Notes under the pieces: generated by a model
The model's database searches: none
Told to the model about the DNA's origin: nothing
Seen by the model: the letters and a program-made list of their open reading frames with translations, nothing else
Assembly (NCBI GenBank): GCA_947504205.1
Contig: CANNGL010000003.1
Coordinates: 310,001-374,000 of the forward strand
DNA: 64,000 nt
Origin: an uncultured Litoreibacter sp.
GTDB taxonomy: Bacteria; Pseudomonadota; Alphaproteobacteria; Rhodobacterales; Rhodobacteraceae
Direction: 5' to 3'
Part shown: positions 46,548-55,621 of the stretch, one piece after another
Position numbering within the stretch: position 1 is the stretch's first letter
How the letters are laid out: every line of letters begins with the position of its first letter
Position numbers and translations under genes: made by a program

Positions 46548-48719
46548 TCAGTTGCCGCGCAACAAGCGCCCAAGCACATTGAGTATTACATCTTCCAAAG
46601 AGTTGTTGGGAGAGCGGTTCCCAGGTTGGCTTTGCGCAACCGTGCCTTGGGGTGCGGTAGGCGCCACGCTAGGTGGCCGAGTGGGACGCAGCATCGGCAA
46701 AGCCTCTGCTGGCAGGCCTTGACTCACCCGAAGCATTGTTTCGCGCCAGATATCTGCGGGAAGTCCGCCGCCAGTCACGCCTGTAAGAGGCGTGTTGTCA
46801 TCGTAACCCATCCAAACGCCAACAACGTATTGAGCGGTGAAGCCGATGAACCAAGCATCTCGGGCCGCTTGAGTTGTGCCAGACTTACCCGCAGCTTCGC
46901 GTCCGTCCAATTTTGCACGTCGACCAGTCCCGTCAGTAATCACACGATACATCATGTAGGTTAGCTGCTCAGCGGCTTGCGGTGAGATGACCCGGTTTTC
47001 AAAGCCACCTTCCTGTCCAAGCAGCGGCGTGCTGTCACCCTTCAAGCGTAGCTCAGTCAGGCCATAGGGTCTGACCGCGCGCCCTCCATTTAGAATGCCC
47101 GCATAAGCGCCCGTCATCTCCAGTAAGCTGCTTTCTGATGCGCCCAGGGCAAGTGCCGGCCCTTTCGCCAAATCACTGACAATCCCAAACGACTCCGCCA
47201 CTTGGCGCACGTTGTCCCGCCCAACTTCTTCGGAAACCTTGACCGCTACGGTATTGACCGAGTCTTTCAGCGCGTCTGTCAGCGTAAGCGGGCCTTTGTA
47301 CGAGTTTGTGTAGTTCTTGGGGCACCATTCGCCTGATCCGGCGATGTTGAGACAGACGGGGGCATCTTCCACTACGGAATCGTACTGAAACCCGAGGTCC
47401 ATAGCTGCGGCATAGACGAACGGCTTGAATGCAGATCCTGTTTGGCGCTTGGCCTGTACCGCCCGATTGAATGCGCCGCTGACTTTAGTTTCACGTCCTC
47501 CGACCATCGCACGCACGGCGCCGTCTGATGACATGACTACAATGGCCGCCTGAGCTTTGGATCCTTCGCGTACCTTGTTTGTAAAGATGTAGTCCATAGC
47601 TTCTTCTGCGGCGCGCTGCAGGCGATTGTCGAAAGTGGTGCGCATGACCACGTCTTCGGTCGTATCCCGCGCAAGGAAGCTTGGTCCCGTGTCCATGACC
47701 CAATCTACGAAGTAGCCACCTGCGCGTTCCTGAGCGACGCGTGACAATTGTGCAGGAGCGGCGTTCGCTGCCGCTTCTTCCGCGCCAGAGATATAGCCTT
47801 GTTCCCGCATCAGTTTGAGAACCGTTGCGGCACGGTCATGTGATCTCTGCAGGCTATTGGTCGGTGCGAGGCGCGTCGGTGCTACCAGCAGGCCAGCCAT
47901 TACAGCAGCTTCTGGCAGATTCACTTCCGCAGAGTTCTTACCGAAGTATATTTGGCTGGCTGCTTCGAAACCGCGCGCTCCGCCGCCCAGATATGCACGG
48001 TTGAAGTAGATCGATAGAATCTCATCTTTTGTGTACTTCGCTTCCATCGCGAGGGAGAAGAGCGCCTCTTTTCCTTTACGGGCCAAAGTGGTGCGACGGC
48101 AGTCGTCTTCGTATTCCTTTTCGGTTTTCCACTTTTGTGCGTCGAAAGGCACACCTAAGCAGATCAATTTTGCCGTTTGCTGCGTGATGGTTGAGCCGCC
48201 ATGTCCTTGCCAGGGTTTGCGACCTTCACGCATATTGATGCGCATTGCGGATGCGATCCCCCGGGGGGATAATCCAAAATGGCGATAGAAGCGTTTGTCC
48301 TCAGTCGCGATTACGGCGTTCTTAAGATGTGGCGCGACGGAGTTTGCACTGATCGCGCCGCCAAACTGATCGCCACGCCGTGCGAATACTAAGCCATCTC
48401 GGTCCAAAAGTGTGACCGATCCCCGTGCCCGCCCGTCCAGCACATCGTCAACGTTGGGAAGTTGTGTGTAGGTGTACCCAACAGCTGCCAGCAGTACCAG
48501 TAGAGCGACCGCAGATACGCGCCAAAGAAACCCCCAAACCACTCGGAACAGGAATATAAAAGGCGACAAAATCCATCCGAGCAAGCCAGTTGGTCGCTGC
48601 CGCCGTTTGGCGGCCTTGCGCGGCTTTTTGGATGCTGGTCTTCGCGGTTTGGACGCAGACGCCTTCGTATAACGTTTGTCCGCCACCAGAGGCGTTTTTC
48701 TGCGTTTTGAATCGCTCAT
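46548..48719 (-). CDS. Penicillin-binding protein 1A (bifunctional)
   Basis: Class A PBP: a glycan polymerase plus transpeptidase for peptidoglycan. A Lys/Arg-rich cytoplasmic tail (1-43) and a membrane segment (about 50-83) come first. The transglycosylase domain has catalytic Glu140 in ATEDKRFYRHFG and GGSTITQQ. The transpeptidase domain has the SxxK serine in TGSAFKPF near residue 430, then an SVN and the KSGTT motif. 723 residues. An AGGT site precedes the ATG. Confidence 0.95.
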   Translation of the reverse strand: MSDSKRRKTPLVADKRYTKASASKPRRPASKKPRKAAKRRQRPTGLLGWILSPFIFLFRVVWGFLWRVSAVALLVLLAAVGYTYTQLPNVDDVLDGRARGSVTLLDRDGLVFARRGDQFGGAISANSVAPHLKNAVIATEDKRFYRHFGLSPRGIASAMRINMREGRKPWQGHGGSTITQQTAKLICLGVPFDAQKWKTEKEYEDDCRRTTLARKGKEALFSLAMEAKYTKDEILSIYFNRAYLGGGARGFEAASQIYFGKNSAEVNLPEAAVMAGLLVAPTRLAPTNSLQRSHDRAATVLKLMREQGYISGAEEAAANAAPAQLSRVAQERAGGYFVDWVMDTGPSFLARDTTEDVVMRTTFDNRLQRAAEEAMDYIFTNKVREGSKAQAAIVVMSSDGAVRAMVGGRETKVSGAFNRAVQAKRQTGSAFKPFVYAAAMDLGFQYDSVVEDAPVCLNIAGSGEWCPKNYTNSYKGPLTLTDALKDSVNTVAVKVSEEVGRDNVRQVAESFGIVSDLAKGPALALGASESSLLEMTGAYAGILNGGRAVRPYGLTELRLKGDSTPLLGQEGGFENRVISPQAAEQLTYMMYRVITDGTGRRAKLDGREAAGKSGTTQAARDAWFIGFTAQYVVGVWMGYDDNTPLTGVTGGGLPADIWRETMLRVSQGLPAEALPMLRPTRPPSVAPTAPQGTVAQSQPGNRSPNNSLEDVILNVLGRLLRGN

Positions 48720-48965
48720 TTTACCTGCTTCGGCGCTCGTTTTTCTTTGAGTTCAATATAGGCAGTCTTGAGTCGCTTGTAGAGCAAAAGACGCAGCTTC
48801 ATGGTTTCTTGTGTGACTAATTATTATGCAACGGCTATTTTTTGTGCAGTAATTTTGTAAGTCGATCTAAATCCCTCCCTAAAATACCCCAGCCCCGGTT
48901 GATGCTGACGACCCGTCGCTCTGACTTTCACGTCATCACATGCGAGCCAGATCGGAAGGGGACCC

Positions 48966-49304
48966 ATGAAATTAATCATCGCAGCAATCAAACCGTTCAA
49001 GTTGGAGGAGGTGCGTGAAGCGCTCACATCCATCGGCGTGCGCGGGATGATGGTGACAGAGATTAAGGGCTTTGGCTCGCAATCTGGTCACACAGAAATT
49101 TATCGAGGCGCGGAATACGCGGTCAACTTCGTTCCGAAAGTGAAGCTGGAAATCGCAGTCGCCAGTGCGATGGCTGATCAGGTTGTAGAGACCATCGCAA
49201 CGACCGCCAAAACCGACAAAATCGGCGATGGCAAAATTTTCGTTCTCGATTTGGCGCAAGCCGTGCGGGTGCGTACAGGCGAAACCAACGAGGAAGCGCT
49301 TTAA
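48966..49304 (+). CDS. glnK: P-II nitrogen regulatory protein GlnK
   Basis: Trimeric sensor of 2-oxoglutarate, ATP/ADP and glutamine state that gates AmtB. 112 residues with uridylylation site Tyr51 in YRGAEYAV and the C-loop motif GDGKIFVLDL. The location directly before amtB marks it as the GlnK-type copy. GGAAGGGGA precedes the ATG. The 246-base upstream region shows no clear sigma-54 (GG-N10-GC in context) or NtrC site to my eye. Confidence 0.95.
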   Translation: MKLIIAAIKPFKLEEVREALTSIGVRGMMVTEIKGFGSQSGHTEIYRGAEYAVNFVPKVKLEIAVASAMADQVVETIATTAKTDKIGDGKIFVLDLAQAVRVRTGETNEEAL

Positions 49305-49336
49305 CGCGCGCCGGGTTCAAAGGGGACTTCATTATT

Positions 49337-50665
49337 ATGCAGATCAAAAAAACCATCTTCGCGACCGCTGCTGCATTCGCAGTACCTGGTCTGGCGATAG
49401 CCCAGGATACACCCGCAGCGGTGCCGACCGACGTCGTGTTTATCCTAAATTCTCTTCTATTCTTGGTCGGCGGCTTCCTGGTGTTCTTTATGGCCGCCGG
49501 CTTTGCGATGCTCGAAGCGGGCCTTGTTCGTTCCAAAAACGTTACAATGCAGCTGACCAAAAACATGGCGCTGTTCTCGCTTGCTGCTGTGGCTTACTAT
49601 CTTGTCGGCTACAACTTGATGTATCCCCTTGGCGATTGGGCAGTCGACGGCGTCTTCTCAGCGCTCTTTCCTGCAGTTGGCGTTCTCGAGACTGTTGGCG
49701 TTGATGCGGCTGGCGCAGATGATTACTCTTATGCATCTACGGGGTCTGATTTTTTCTTCCAATTGATGTTCTGTGCGGCGACTGCGTCTATTGTCTCAGG
49801 CACCTTGGCTGAACGGATCAAACTTTGGCCGTTTCTCGTTTTCACAGTTCTGCTGACTGGTTTTATCTACCCACTGCAGGCTTCTTGGAAATGGGGCGGT
49901 GGATTCCTTGATGAGATGGGGTTCCTTGATTTCGCAGGATCCACCGTAGTCCACTCGGTTGGAGGCTGGGCCGCACTCACAGGCGCGATAATTCTTGGGC
50001 CTCGGCTGGGTAAGTACAAAGACGGCCGCACAATCCCGATGCCGGGTTCAAACCTCGCATTGGCCACGCTAGGCACCTTTATCCTCTGGATGGGTTGGTT
50101 CGGCTTCAATGGCGGCTCACAACTCGCCATGGGATCAGTTGGCGATGTGGCGGACGTTTCGCGCATCTTTGCCAATACAAATACTGCGGCGGCCGGTGGG
50201 GCAATCACTGCACTTGTTTTGACGCAGCTGCTTTACAAGAAGCCAGACCTGACGATGATTTTGAATGGTGCTCTGGCGGGTCTTGTGTCGATAACGGCTG
50301 AACCGCTGACACCCTCATTGGGCGCAGCTACTTTAATTGGTGCTGTAGGAGGCATCATCGTGGTCTTCGCAGTTCCTATGCTGGATAGGTTGAAGATCGA
50401 CGATGTGGTGGGCGCAATCCCAGTTCATCTGATTGCAGGCATTTGGGGCACCATCGCGGTGGTCTTTACAAACGGCGACGCGAATTTGGGTGTGCAACTT
50501 TATTCGATCCTGGTTGTTGGTGCATTTACCGTTGTGGCGTCAGCGATCGTCTGGGTTGCCCTGAAGGTCGTTATGGGTATTCGGGTTGATGAGGAAGCCG
50601 AGATCAACGGGCTGGATACGACTGAACTGGGTATGGAGGCGTACCCTGAGTTCTCCAAAGGCTGA
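49337..50665 (+). CDS. amtB: Ammonium transporter AmtB
   Basis: Trimeric ammonium channel of the inner membrane, 442 residues with 11 predicted spans after a cleavable signal peptide (about 1-23, ending AIA). Conserved features include AGFAMLEAGLVRSKN, the twin-His pore region (VVHSVGGWAAL and VHLIAGIWG) and FGFNGGS. It is 32 bases after glnK, and GlnK blocks it when ammonium is plentiful. A strong terminator follows at 50690. Confidence 0.96.
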   Translation: MQIKKTIFATAAAFAVPGLAIAQDTPAAVPTDVVFILNSLLFLVGGFLVFFMAAGFAMLEAGLVRSKNVTMQLTKNMALFSLAAVAYYLVGYNLMYPLGDWAVDGVFSALFPAVGVLETVGVDAAGADDYSYASTGSDFFFQLMFCAATASIVSGTLAERIKLWPFLVFTVLLTGFIYPLQASWKWGGGFLDEMGFLDFAGSTVVHSVGGWAALTGAIILGPRLGKYKDGRTIPMPGSNLALATLGTFILWMGWFGFNGGSQLAMGSVGDVADVSRIFANTNTAAAGGAITALVLTQLLYKKPDLTMILNGALAGLVSITAEPLTPSLGAATLIGAVGGIIVVFAVPMLDRLKIDDVVGAIPVHLIAGIWGTIAVVFTNGDANLGVQLYSILVVGAFTVVASAIVWVALKVVMGIRVDEEAEINGLDTTELGMEAYPEFSKG

Positions 50666-50689
50666 TAACCAACCTAACTTTCTTGAAGG

Positions 50690-50721
50690 AAGCCCGGGCC
50701 TAGCTTGTCCGGGCTTTTTTT
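50690..50721 (+). terminator. Rho-independent terminator after glnK-amtB
   Basis: AAGCCCGG (50690-50697) pairs perfectly with CCGGGCTT (50709-50716) across an 11-base loop, and the T-run extends to 50721. It ends the glnK-amtB transcript just before the convergent ornithine cyclodeaminase gene, and may serve both directions because the left arm is preceded by A-rich sequence. Confidence 0.85.
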
Positions 50722-50724
50722 AAG

Positions 50725-51786
50725 TCACACTGCTTCTGGCATAGCTCTCGCCACCATCCCGAATAGATCGCGCGGATCGTCAGGGTCAGCAAGCATGTCC
50801 AGGAGCGCGTAATGCCCCGTCGTTTCCAACTGCGCGTGCAGGTATCTGAGCGCCGAGAAATCCTCAGTCGCGAAACCTACGCTATCGAAGAGTGTGATTT
50901 GTTCAGCAGATGTGCGCCCTGGCATTTTGTCTGCGATAACGCGCCATAGTTCGGTTACCGGATGGTCATCATCCAACTGCTGGATTTCACCTTCGATACG
51001 GGTTTGGGGTGGGTATTCCACAAATATCTCAGAGCGAAGAAGAATATCGCGGTGGAGTTCGGTTTTACCGGGGCAATCACCCCCAATCGCATTAATGTGC
51101 ACCCCAGTGCCCACCATGTTGTCCGTCAGGATCGTCGCGTATTGCTTGTCTGCAGTACAGGTGGTGATGACCTGAGCGCCTGTTACAGCATCCTGCGACG
51201 AGCTGCAGGACACGATCGAAATTCCAGTCCCAGCTAAATTTTCTGCGGCCTTCTTTGTTGCTTCCGGATCGATATCGTAGAGCCTGACTTCTTCGATGCC
51301 GCAGATTTTCTGAAAGGCGAGCGCTTGAAATTCGCATTGTGCGCCATTGCCAATCATCGCCATCACCTTTGAATTCTTAGGGGCCAGATACTTCGCCGCC
51401 ATCGCTGACGTTGCTGCCGTTCTGAGCGCTGTAAGAATTGTCATCTCTGATAGAAGAATGGGGTAGCCGGTGGCGACACTTGCCAACACGCCAAAAGCTG
51501 TCACTGTTTGAAACCCGCGCGCCATATTGGCTGGATGCCCGTTGACGTATTTGAAGCCGTATGTCTCGCCATCCGAGGTTGGCATTAGCTCGATAACACC
51601 TTCTCTGGAGTGAGCGGCAACACGCGGGGTCTTGTCGAAGCTTTCCCATCGATGAAAGTCTTCTTCTATCCGTTGGGCTATTCCATCGATCATTTCGGCA
51701 ACGCCAATCTGATTTACGATCTTCATCATATCCGCGACGCTCACAAACGGGACGAGAGCGAGCGAGGAGGGTTCGGGATTGGTCAT
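50725..51786 (-). CDS. Ornithine cyclodeaminase
   Basis: NAD-dependent enzyme of the OCD/mu-crystallin family that turns ornithine into proline and ammonia. 353 residues, the longer form, with the substrate part (GVIELMPTSDGETYGFKYVNGHP), TALRTAATSAMAAKYLA and the nucleotide loop IGNGAQCEFQALAF. It follows the arginase gene by 29 bases on the same strand, so the pair converts arginine to urea, proline and ammonia. GGAG precedes the ATG. Confidence 0.93.
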   Translation of the reverse strand: MTNPEPSSLALVPFVSVADMMKIVNQIGVAEMIDGIAQRIEEDFHRWESFDKTPRVAAHSREGVIELMPTSDGETYGFKYVNGHPANMARGFQTVTAFGVLASVATGYPILLSEMTILTALRTAATSAMAAKYLAPKNSKVMAMIGNGAQCEFQALAFQKICGIEEVRLYDIDPEATKKAAENLAGTGISIVSCSSSQDAVTGAQVITTCTADKQYATILTDNMVGTGVHINAIGGDCPGKTELHRDILLRSEIFVEYPPQTRIEGEIQQLDDDHPVTELWRVIADKMPGRTSAEQITLFDSVGFATEDFSALRYLHAQLETTGHYALLDMLADPDDPRDLFGMVARAMPEAV

Positions 51787-51815
51787 GGGTACATTCTCCT
51801 GCCTTGGGCTTCCGG

Positions 51816-52748
51816 TCAGCCGAAGCTTTGCGTTTTGCGATCAAAGATGCGGCGTCCGAACAGAGATGCTGTAAGATCAACCATCAGCTTCGCTGTGCGT
51901 CCGCGTTCGTCCAGAAAAGGGTTCAGTTCGACGAGGTCCAGAGAAGTCACAACACCACTGTCGTGTAGCATTTCCATGACGAGATGTGCTTCCCTGAAGG
52001 TGGCGCCGCCGGGCACGGTCGTCCCAACTGCGGGAGCGATTGATGGATCAAGGAAGTCCACATCCAGACTTACATGCAGTCGTCCGTTTGCCGCTTTGAC
52101 CTTTGATAGAAACTCACGAAGCGGAGCAGCTATGCCAAGCTCGTCGATCGTTCGCATATCATGGGCGCTGTATCCCGCTTCAGCGATCAGAGCGCGTTCG
52201 GCTGGATCCACGGATCGCAATCCGATCAAACAAATCTGTTCGGGTGGGATTGTGTGAGGCAGCGGTGGATAGACGTCTTCGAAACCGGGTTGCCCGCTTA
52301 GATAGGCCATTGGGGTTCCGTGAAGATTGCCGCTGTCAGTCGTGGCGAGAGTATGTAAATCAGGATGAGCATCGAGCCAGAGTAAGAACTGAGGTTGGTT
52401 CATTTGAGCAGAATGCTGCGCGACACCTGCCACAGTTCCTGCCGACAAACTGTGATCCCCACCAAGGAAGATAGGAAAGCTGTTTGAGGCGGCCTCATAA
52501 GCGGCGGTTTGAAGCGATGAAATCCAGCCAATCGTAGCTTCCAAGTCGTGGATCGCCGAGTTCGCGTGTTGCACCGGACCGATCTTTGCTGGCTGTACAT
52601 CGCCCAAATCGGAGACTTTTAAACCCAGCGCTTCCAAAGCGCTCGCGATACCGGCTGTGCGGAACGCATCTGGCCCCATAAGGCATCCTGTTTGGCTGGC
52701 GCCGGTTTCGACACGTGCCCCGATCAGTGTGCAGTGGGAGATGTCCAT
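51816..52748 (-). CDS. rocF: Arginase
   Basis: Binuclear manganese enzyme splitting arginine to ornithine and urea. The metal motifs are intact: GGDHSLSAGT, LDAHPDLHT (DAHxD) and SLDVDFLDPSIAP (DxDxxDP). 310 residues from the ATG at 52748, which has GAGG just upstream; the frame starts earlier at 52781. First gene of the arginase-ornithine cyclodeaminase operon, divergent from an Lrp-type regulator. Confidence 0.94.
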   Translation of the reverse strand: MDISHCTLIGARVETGASQTGCLMGPDAFRTAGIASALEALGLKVSDLGDVQPAKIGPVQHANSAIHDLEATIGWISSLQTAAYEAASNSFPIFLGGDHSLSAGTVAGVAQHSAQMNQPQFLLWLDAHPDLHTLATTDSGNLHGTPMAYLSGQPGFEDVYPPLPHTIPPEQICLIGLRSVDPAERALIAEAGYSAHDMRTIDELGIAAPLREFLSKVKAANGRLHVSLDVDFLDPSIAPAVGTTVPGGATFREAHLVMEMLHDSGVVTSLDLVELNPFLDERGRTAKLMVDLTASLFGRRIFDRKTQSFG

Positions 52749-52792
52749 GAGAACCTCATTTGTTTCTGAGCAGATTTTCATGAATGAAAGTT

Positions 52793-52833
52793 TATAAATC
52801 GACTTATATTATGTAAAAATCAGAAATAATTCT
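52793..52833. promoter_or_regulatory. A/T-rich operator-like region between arginase and Lrp-type regulator
   Basis: Two short dyads lie in the 115-base divergent gap: TATAA (52793-52797) and TTATA (52804-52808) with six bases between, and AGAA (52822-52825) and TTCT (52830-52833). The whole gap is A/T-rich, as Lrp-type operators are. The match to the E. coli Lrp consensus is only partial. Confidence 0.45.
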
Positions 52834-52863
52834 TTCCATATTGCGAGGAAAAATAGACATATT

Positions 52864-53292
52864 ATGTATCTGGACGAAACCGACCAAGGCCTTCTGGCGG
52901 CTCTGAAGCAAAATTCCAGGAAATCCGTAACTGCGTTGGCAGGTGATCTTGAGGTGTCGCGTGTCACCGTTCAAGTCAGACTGGATCGACTTATCGAGAG
53001 AGGGGTAATCCGTAGATTTACAATCGAGACCGATGAGACTGATCAGCGCGACGTCGTAAGGGCGGTTATGTTTATTGCGCTGAAGGGGGCAATGTCACGG
53101 CGCGTCATCCACGTTATTAACAACATACCTGCCATTACTGACTTACATAGCACAAACGGCGCGTGGGATTTGGTCGCAAACGTCGAGGCGTCAACGTTGC
53201 GAGACTTCGATCAGGTATTGCGACAAGTGCGCGAGATTGATGGTGTGACGAATAGCGAGACCTGCCTGCTTTTGGATCGTGCGCGGGTTTAG
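52864..53292 (+). CDS. Lrp/AsnC-family transcription regulator
   Basis: A 142-residue regulator with an N-terminal helix-turn-helix (SVTALAGDLEVSRVTVQVRLDRL, about 20-42) and a C-terminal RAM/ACT-like ligand domain. It is divergent from arginase-ornithine cyclodeaminase, so it most likely controls that operon in response to arginine or ornithine. That is inference from arrangement, which is a common one in this family. Confidence 0.9.
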   Translation: MYLDETDQGLLAALKQNSRKSVTALAGDLEVSRVTVQVRLDRLIERGVIRRFTIETDETDQRDVVRAVMFIALKGAMSRRVIHVINNIPAITDLHSTNGAWDLVANVEASTLRDFDQVLRQVREIDGVTNSETCLLLDRARV

Positions 53293-53318
53293 TCGCAAAA
53301 TACGCCAGATTTTAGCTA

Positions 53319-53333
53319 TTAACCGTCTGTTCT
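53319..53333. promoter_or_regulatory. Partial CtrA-like motif upstream of motB
   Basis: TTAA at 53319-53322, seven bases, then TTCT at 53330-53333: the left half is perfect but the right half has two mismatches to TTAA. It is 45 bases before the motB start. Weak alone; noted because better matches precede two other flagellar units. Confidence 0.25.
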
Positions 53334-53377
53334 AGAGCCTTGGTTATCGTGTCTTCGAAATCGCTCAGGGTTTGTAG

Positions 53378-54214
53378 ATGTCGAAGAACGATATAGCCCC
53401 AATTATCATTAAGCGTAAGAAAGTCGTCGCTGGCGGGGGGCATCATGGTGGTGCGTGGAAAGTCGCCTATGCCGACTTTGTCACGGCGATGATGGCCTTC
53501 TTCATGTTGATGTGGCTTCTGAATGCGACAACAGAAACGCAGCGAAAGGGCTTAGCAGACTATTTCAGTCCAACTATTGCAGTAGCACGTGTTTCTGGTG
53601 GCGGGGATGGTGCCTTTGGCGGGGATTCCCTTTCATCAGAGAAAACGATGTCGCAAACCGGGCGGGGTGGGTTTACCCATCAACCGCCCGGTGGTTTGAG
53701 CGAATTCGGAGCAGCGCCAGACGCAGAGCAGGTTGCATCCAAAGAAACGGAGACACTTGAAAAACTGCAAGAGGGCTTGATTGGGAAGGGCGGTGAGAGC
53801 CTGCTCAGAGAAATGGCGTTAGAACATATCGTGACTCGGTTGACTGACGAAGGCCTGATCATAGAGATTTTCGACCTCGAAAATCGGCGATTGTTTGAAG
53901 ATGGCTCAGATATACCGACCCCACTTTTGTTGGATATCGCCGGGGTCTTGGCAGAGACTTTTGATCTTGTGACAAATCAGGTCGCTATCGGGACACATAC
54001 GCGCGCCTTTCCGCAGGTGTTGAGGCAAAATCCGGCATGGGTACTCGCAACAAGCAGATCTCAAGTGATGCGTCGCCTTATGGAGCGCCAAAATTTCGCG
54101 CCTGACCGCGTTCAACGCATCACCGGCTTTGGTGGCCGGAGTCCCTTGGTCGAAGACCCCATGGATGTCCGAAATAATCGTGTCGTCTTGACGTTGCTGC
54201 GCGACAACAACTGA
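53378..54214 (+). CDS. motB: Flagellar motor stator protein MotB
   Basis: Stator subunit anchoring the motor to peptidoglycan. The single membrane helix (about 29-50) contains the proton-carrying Asp in AYADFVTAMMAFFMLMWLL-type sequence. A Gly/Ser-rich linker and a C-terminal OmpA-like domain (about 150-275, with GGRSPL and DVRNNRVVL) follow. 278 residues. MotA is not adjacent. It leads the run of flagellar genes. Confidence 0.92.
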   Translation: MSKNDIAPIIIKRKKVVAGGGHHGGAWKVAYADFVTAMMAFFMLMWLLNATTETQRKGLADYFSPTIAVARVSGGGDGAFGGDSLSSEKTMSQTGRGGFTHQPPGGLSEFGAAPDAEQVASKETETLEKLQEGLIGKGGESLLREMALEHIVTRLTDEGLIIEIFDLENRRLFEDGSDIPTPLLLDIAGVLAETFDLVTNQVAIGTHTRAFPQVLRQNPAWVLATSRSQVMRRLMERQNFAPDRVQRITGFGGRSPLVEDPMDVRNNRVVLTLLRDNN

Positions 54215-54235
54215 TTTTCTCTTCAATTTTAGACG

Positions 54236-54250
54236 TTAGCCGGTCCTTAA
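54236..54250. promoter_or_regulatory. CtrA-like motif upstream of flgE
   Basis: TTAG at 54236-54239, seven bases, TTAA at 54247-54250: one mismatch to the CtrA layout TTAA-N7-TTAA. It is about 54 bases before the flgE start, in the only gap between motB and flgE. Confidence 0.45.
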
Positions 54251-54303
54251 GGCCTTTTGCAGCAATGTAGGCCTCATTCTCTGATGCTGCAGAAAGGCGC
54301 ATA

Positions 54304-55602
54304 ATGACAATTTCATCATCCTTGAACGCAGGCGTGGCTGGGCTGGCTGCAAATGCCAGTCGTCTGTCGACCATTTCAGACAATATCGCGAATTCAAACA
54401 CCAATGGTTACAAACGCGCGGAAACAGATTTTCATTCGATGGTCATTTCAAATGGAACCGGAACATACTCCGCAGGCGGTGTAAGGGTAACCTCTCAACG
54501 ACTGATTGACCAACCCGGATCTCTGATGACGACATCCAATTCAACGGATCTCGCGGTGCGTGGACGGGGCTTTTTACCCGTGACCACCGAATCTTCGATC
54601 GGACAGAATGGTGATTATCCGTTTCGTCTTGCCACGACTGGTTCGTTTCGTACCGACTCTCAGGGATATCTGCGCTCAAGCACTGGAATGGTATTGCTGG
54701 GTTGGCCCGCAAACGCGGATGGCACAGTCCCAACTTATCCACGCGATACGTCCGATGGATTGGAGCCTATTCTCATCAACGTAAATCAGTTCGCTGGAGA
54801 ACCGACCACACGCATGAACCTGGGCGTGAACCTGCCCGCAACAGAGACAAATGCTGGCTCCAGCGGAAATCCACTGGAGCTCTCAATCGAGTATTTCGAT
54901 AATCTGGGGACATCACGAAATGTACTCGCGACCTTCACACCCAGTGTTCCAGCAACGGGGGCCTCTAACGAATGGACGTTGGTTCTTCGCGACTCTGCCA
55001 GTGCCAATGCAGTGATCGGTGAATACACGCTTACATTTGATGACTCCCGCGCCTCTGGTGGAACGCTTGATAGCGTCGCGACCGTAACTGGTGGCGCCTA
55101 TGACCCGCTTACTGGCTCGTTCAGTGTCAATGTCGATGGTGGTCCTATCGAGATCACCATCGGAGGTTTGAACTCTGGCACTGGTTTGACTCAACTTTCC
55201 GATAGTTTTGCGCCGACACAGATCACAAAAGATGGCTCGCCAGTGGGGAACATGATCTCGGTCGATGTCGACGCAAATGGTCTGGTGCAAGCTACCTTCG
55301 ACATTGGCATAACTCGAACGGTTTATCAAATTCCTCTGGTTGATCTCCCCAATCCAAACGGCCTGATCGCCTTGGATAATCAGGTGTACCGGACCTCCAA
55401 CGAGAGTGGCTCGTTCTTCCTCTGGGATGCGTCCGATGGACCTACCGGTGACATCGTCGGATATGCCCTTGAAGAAAGCACCACTGATGTAGCTGGTGAA
55501 CTGACGCAGCTGATTCAGACTCAGCGCGCATACTCCTCAAACGCGAAGGTCATTCAAACAGTGGATGAGATGCTGCAAGAAACAACGAATATCAAACGAT
55601 AG
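54304..55602 (+). CDS. flgE: Flagellar hook protein FlgE
   Basis: Forms the hook joining rod and filament. The N-terminal rod/hook segment (SSLNAGVAGLAANASRLSTISDNIANSNTNGYKR) and the C-terminal flg_bbr_C segment (ELTQLIQTQRAYSSNAKVIQTVDEMLQ) form the axial coiled coil; the FlgE D1/D2 middle is about 90-380. 432 residues. First of flgE-flgK-flgL-flgI, with 19 bases to flgK. Confidence 0.94.
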   Translation: MTISSSLNAGVAGLAANASRLSTISDNIANSNTNGYKRAETDFHSMVISNGTGTYSAGGVRVTSQRLIDQPGSLMTTSNSTDLAVRGRGFLPVTTESSIGQNGDYPFRLATTGSFRTDSQGYLRSSTGMVLLGWPANADGTVPTYPRDTSDGLEPILINVNQFAGEPTTRMNLGVNLPATETNAGSSGNPLELSIEYFDNLGTSRNVLATFTPSVPATGASNEWTLVLRDSASANAVIGEYTLTFDDSRASGGTLDSVATVTGGAYDPLTGSFSVNVDGGPIEITIGGLNSGTGLTQLSDSFAPTQITKDGSPVGNMISVDVDANGLVQATFDIGITRTVYQIPLVDLPNPNGLIALDNQVYRTSNESGSFFLWDASDGPTGDIVGYALEESTTDVAGELTQLIQTQRAYSSNAKVIQTVDEMLQETTNIKR

Positions 55603-55621
55603 TGCGTTGGGAGAATAGGTC

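Noticed and set aside
48720-48965. Possible sigma-54/NtrC promoter of glnK
   Set aside because: I searched for TGGCAC-N5-TTGC and NtrC palindromes and found no acceptable match.
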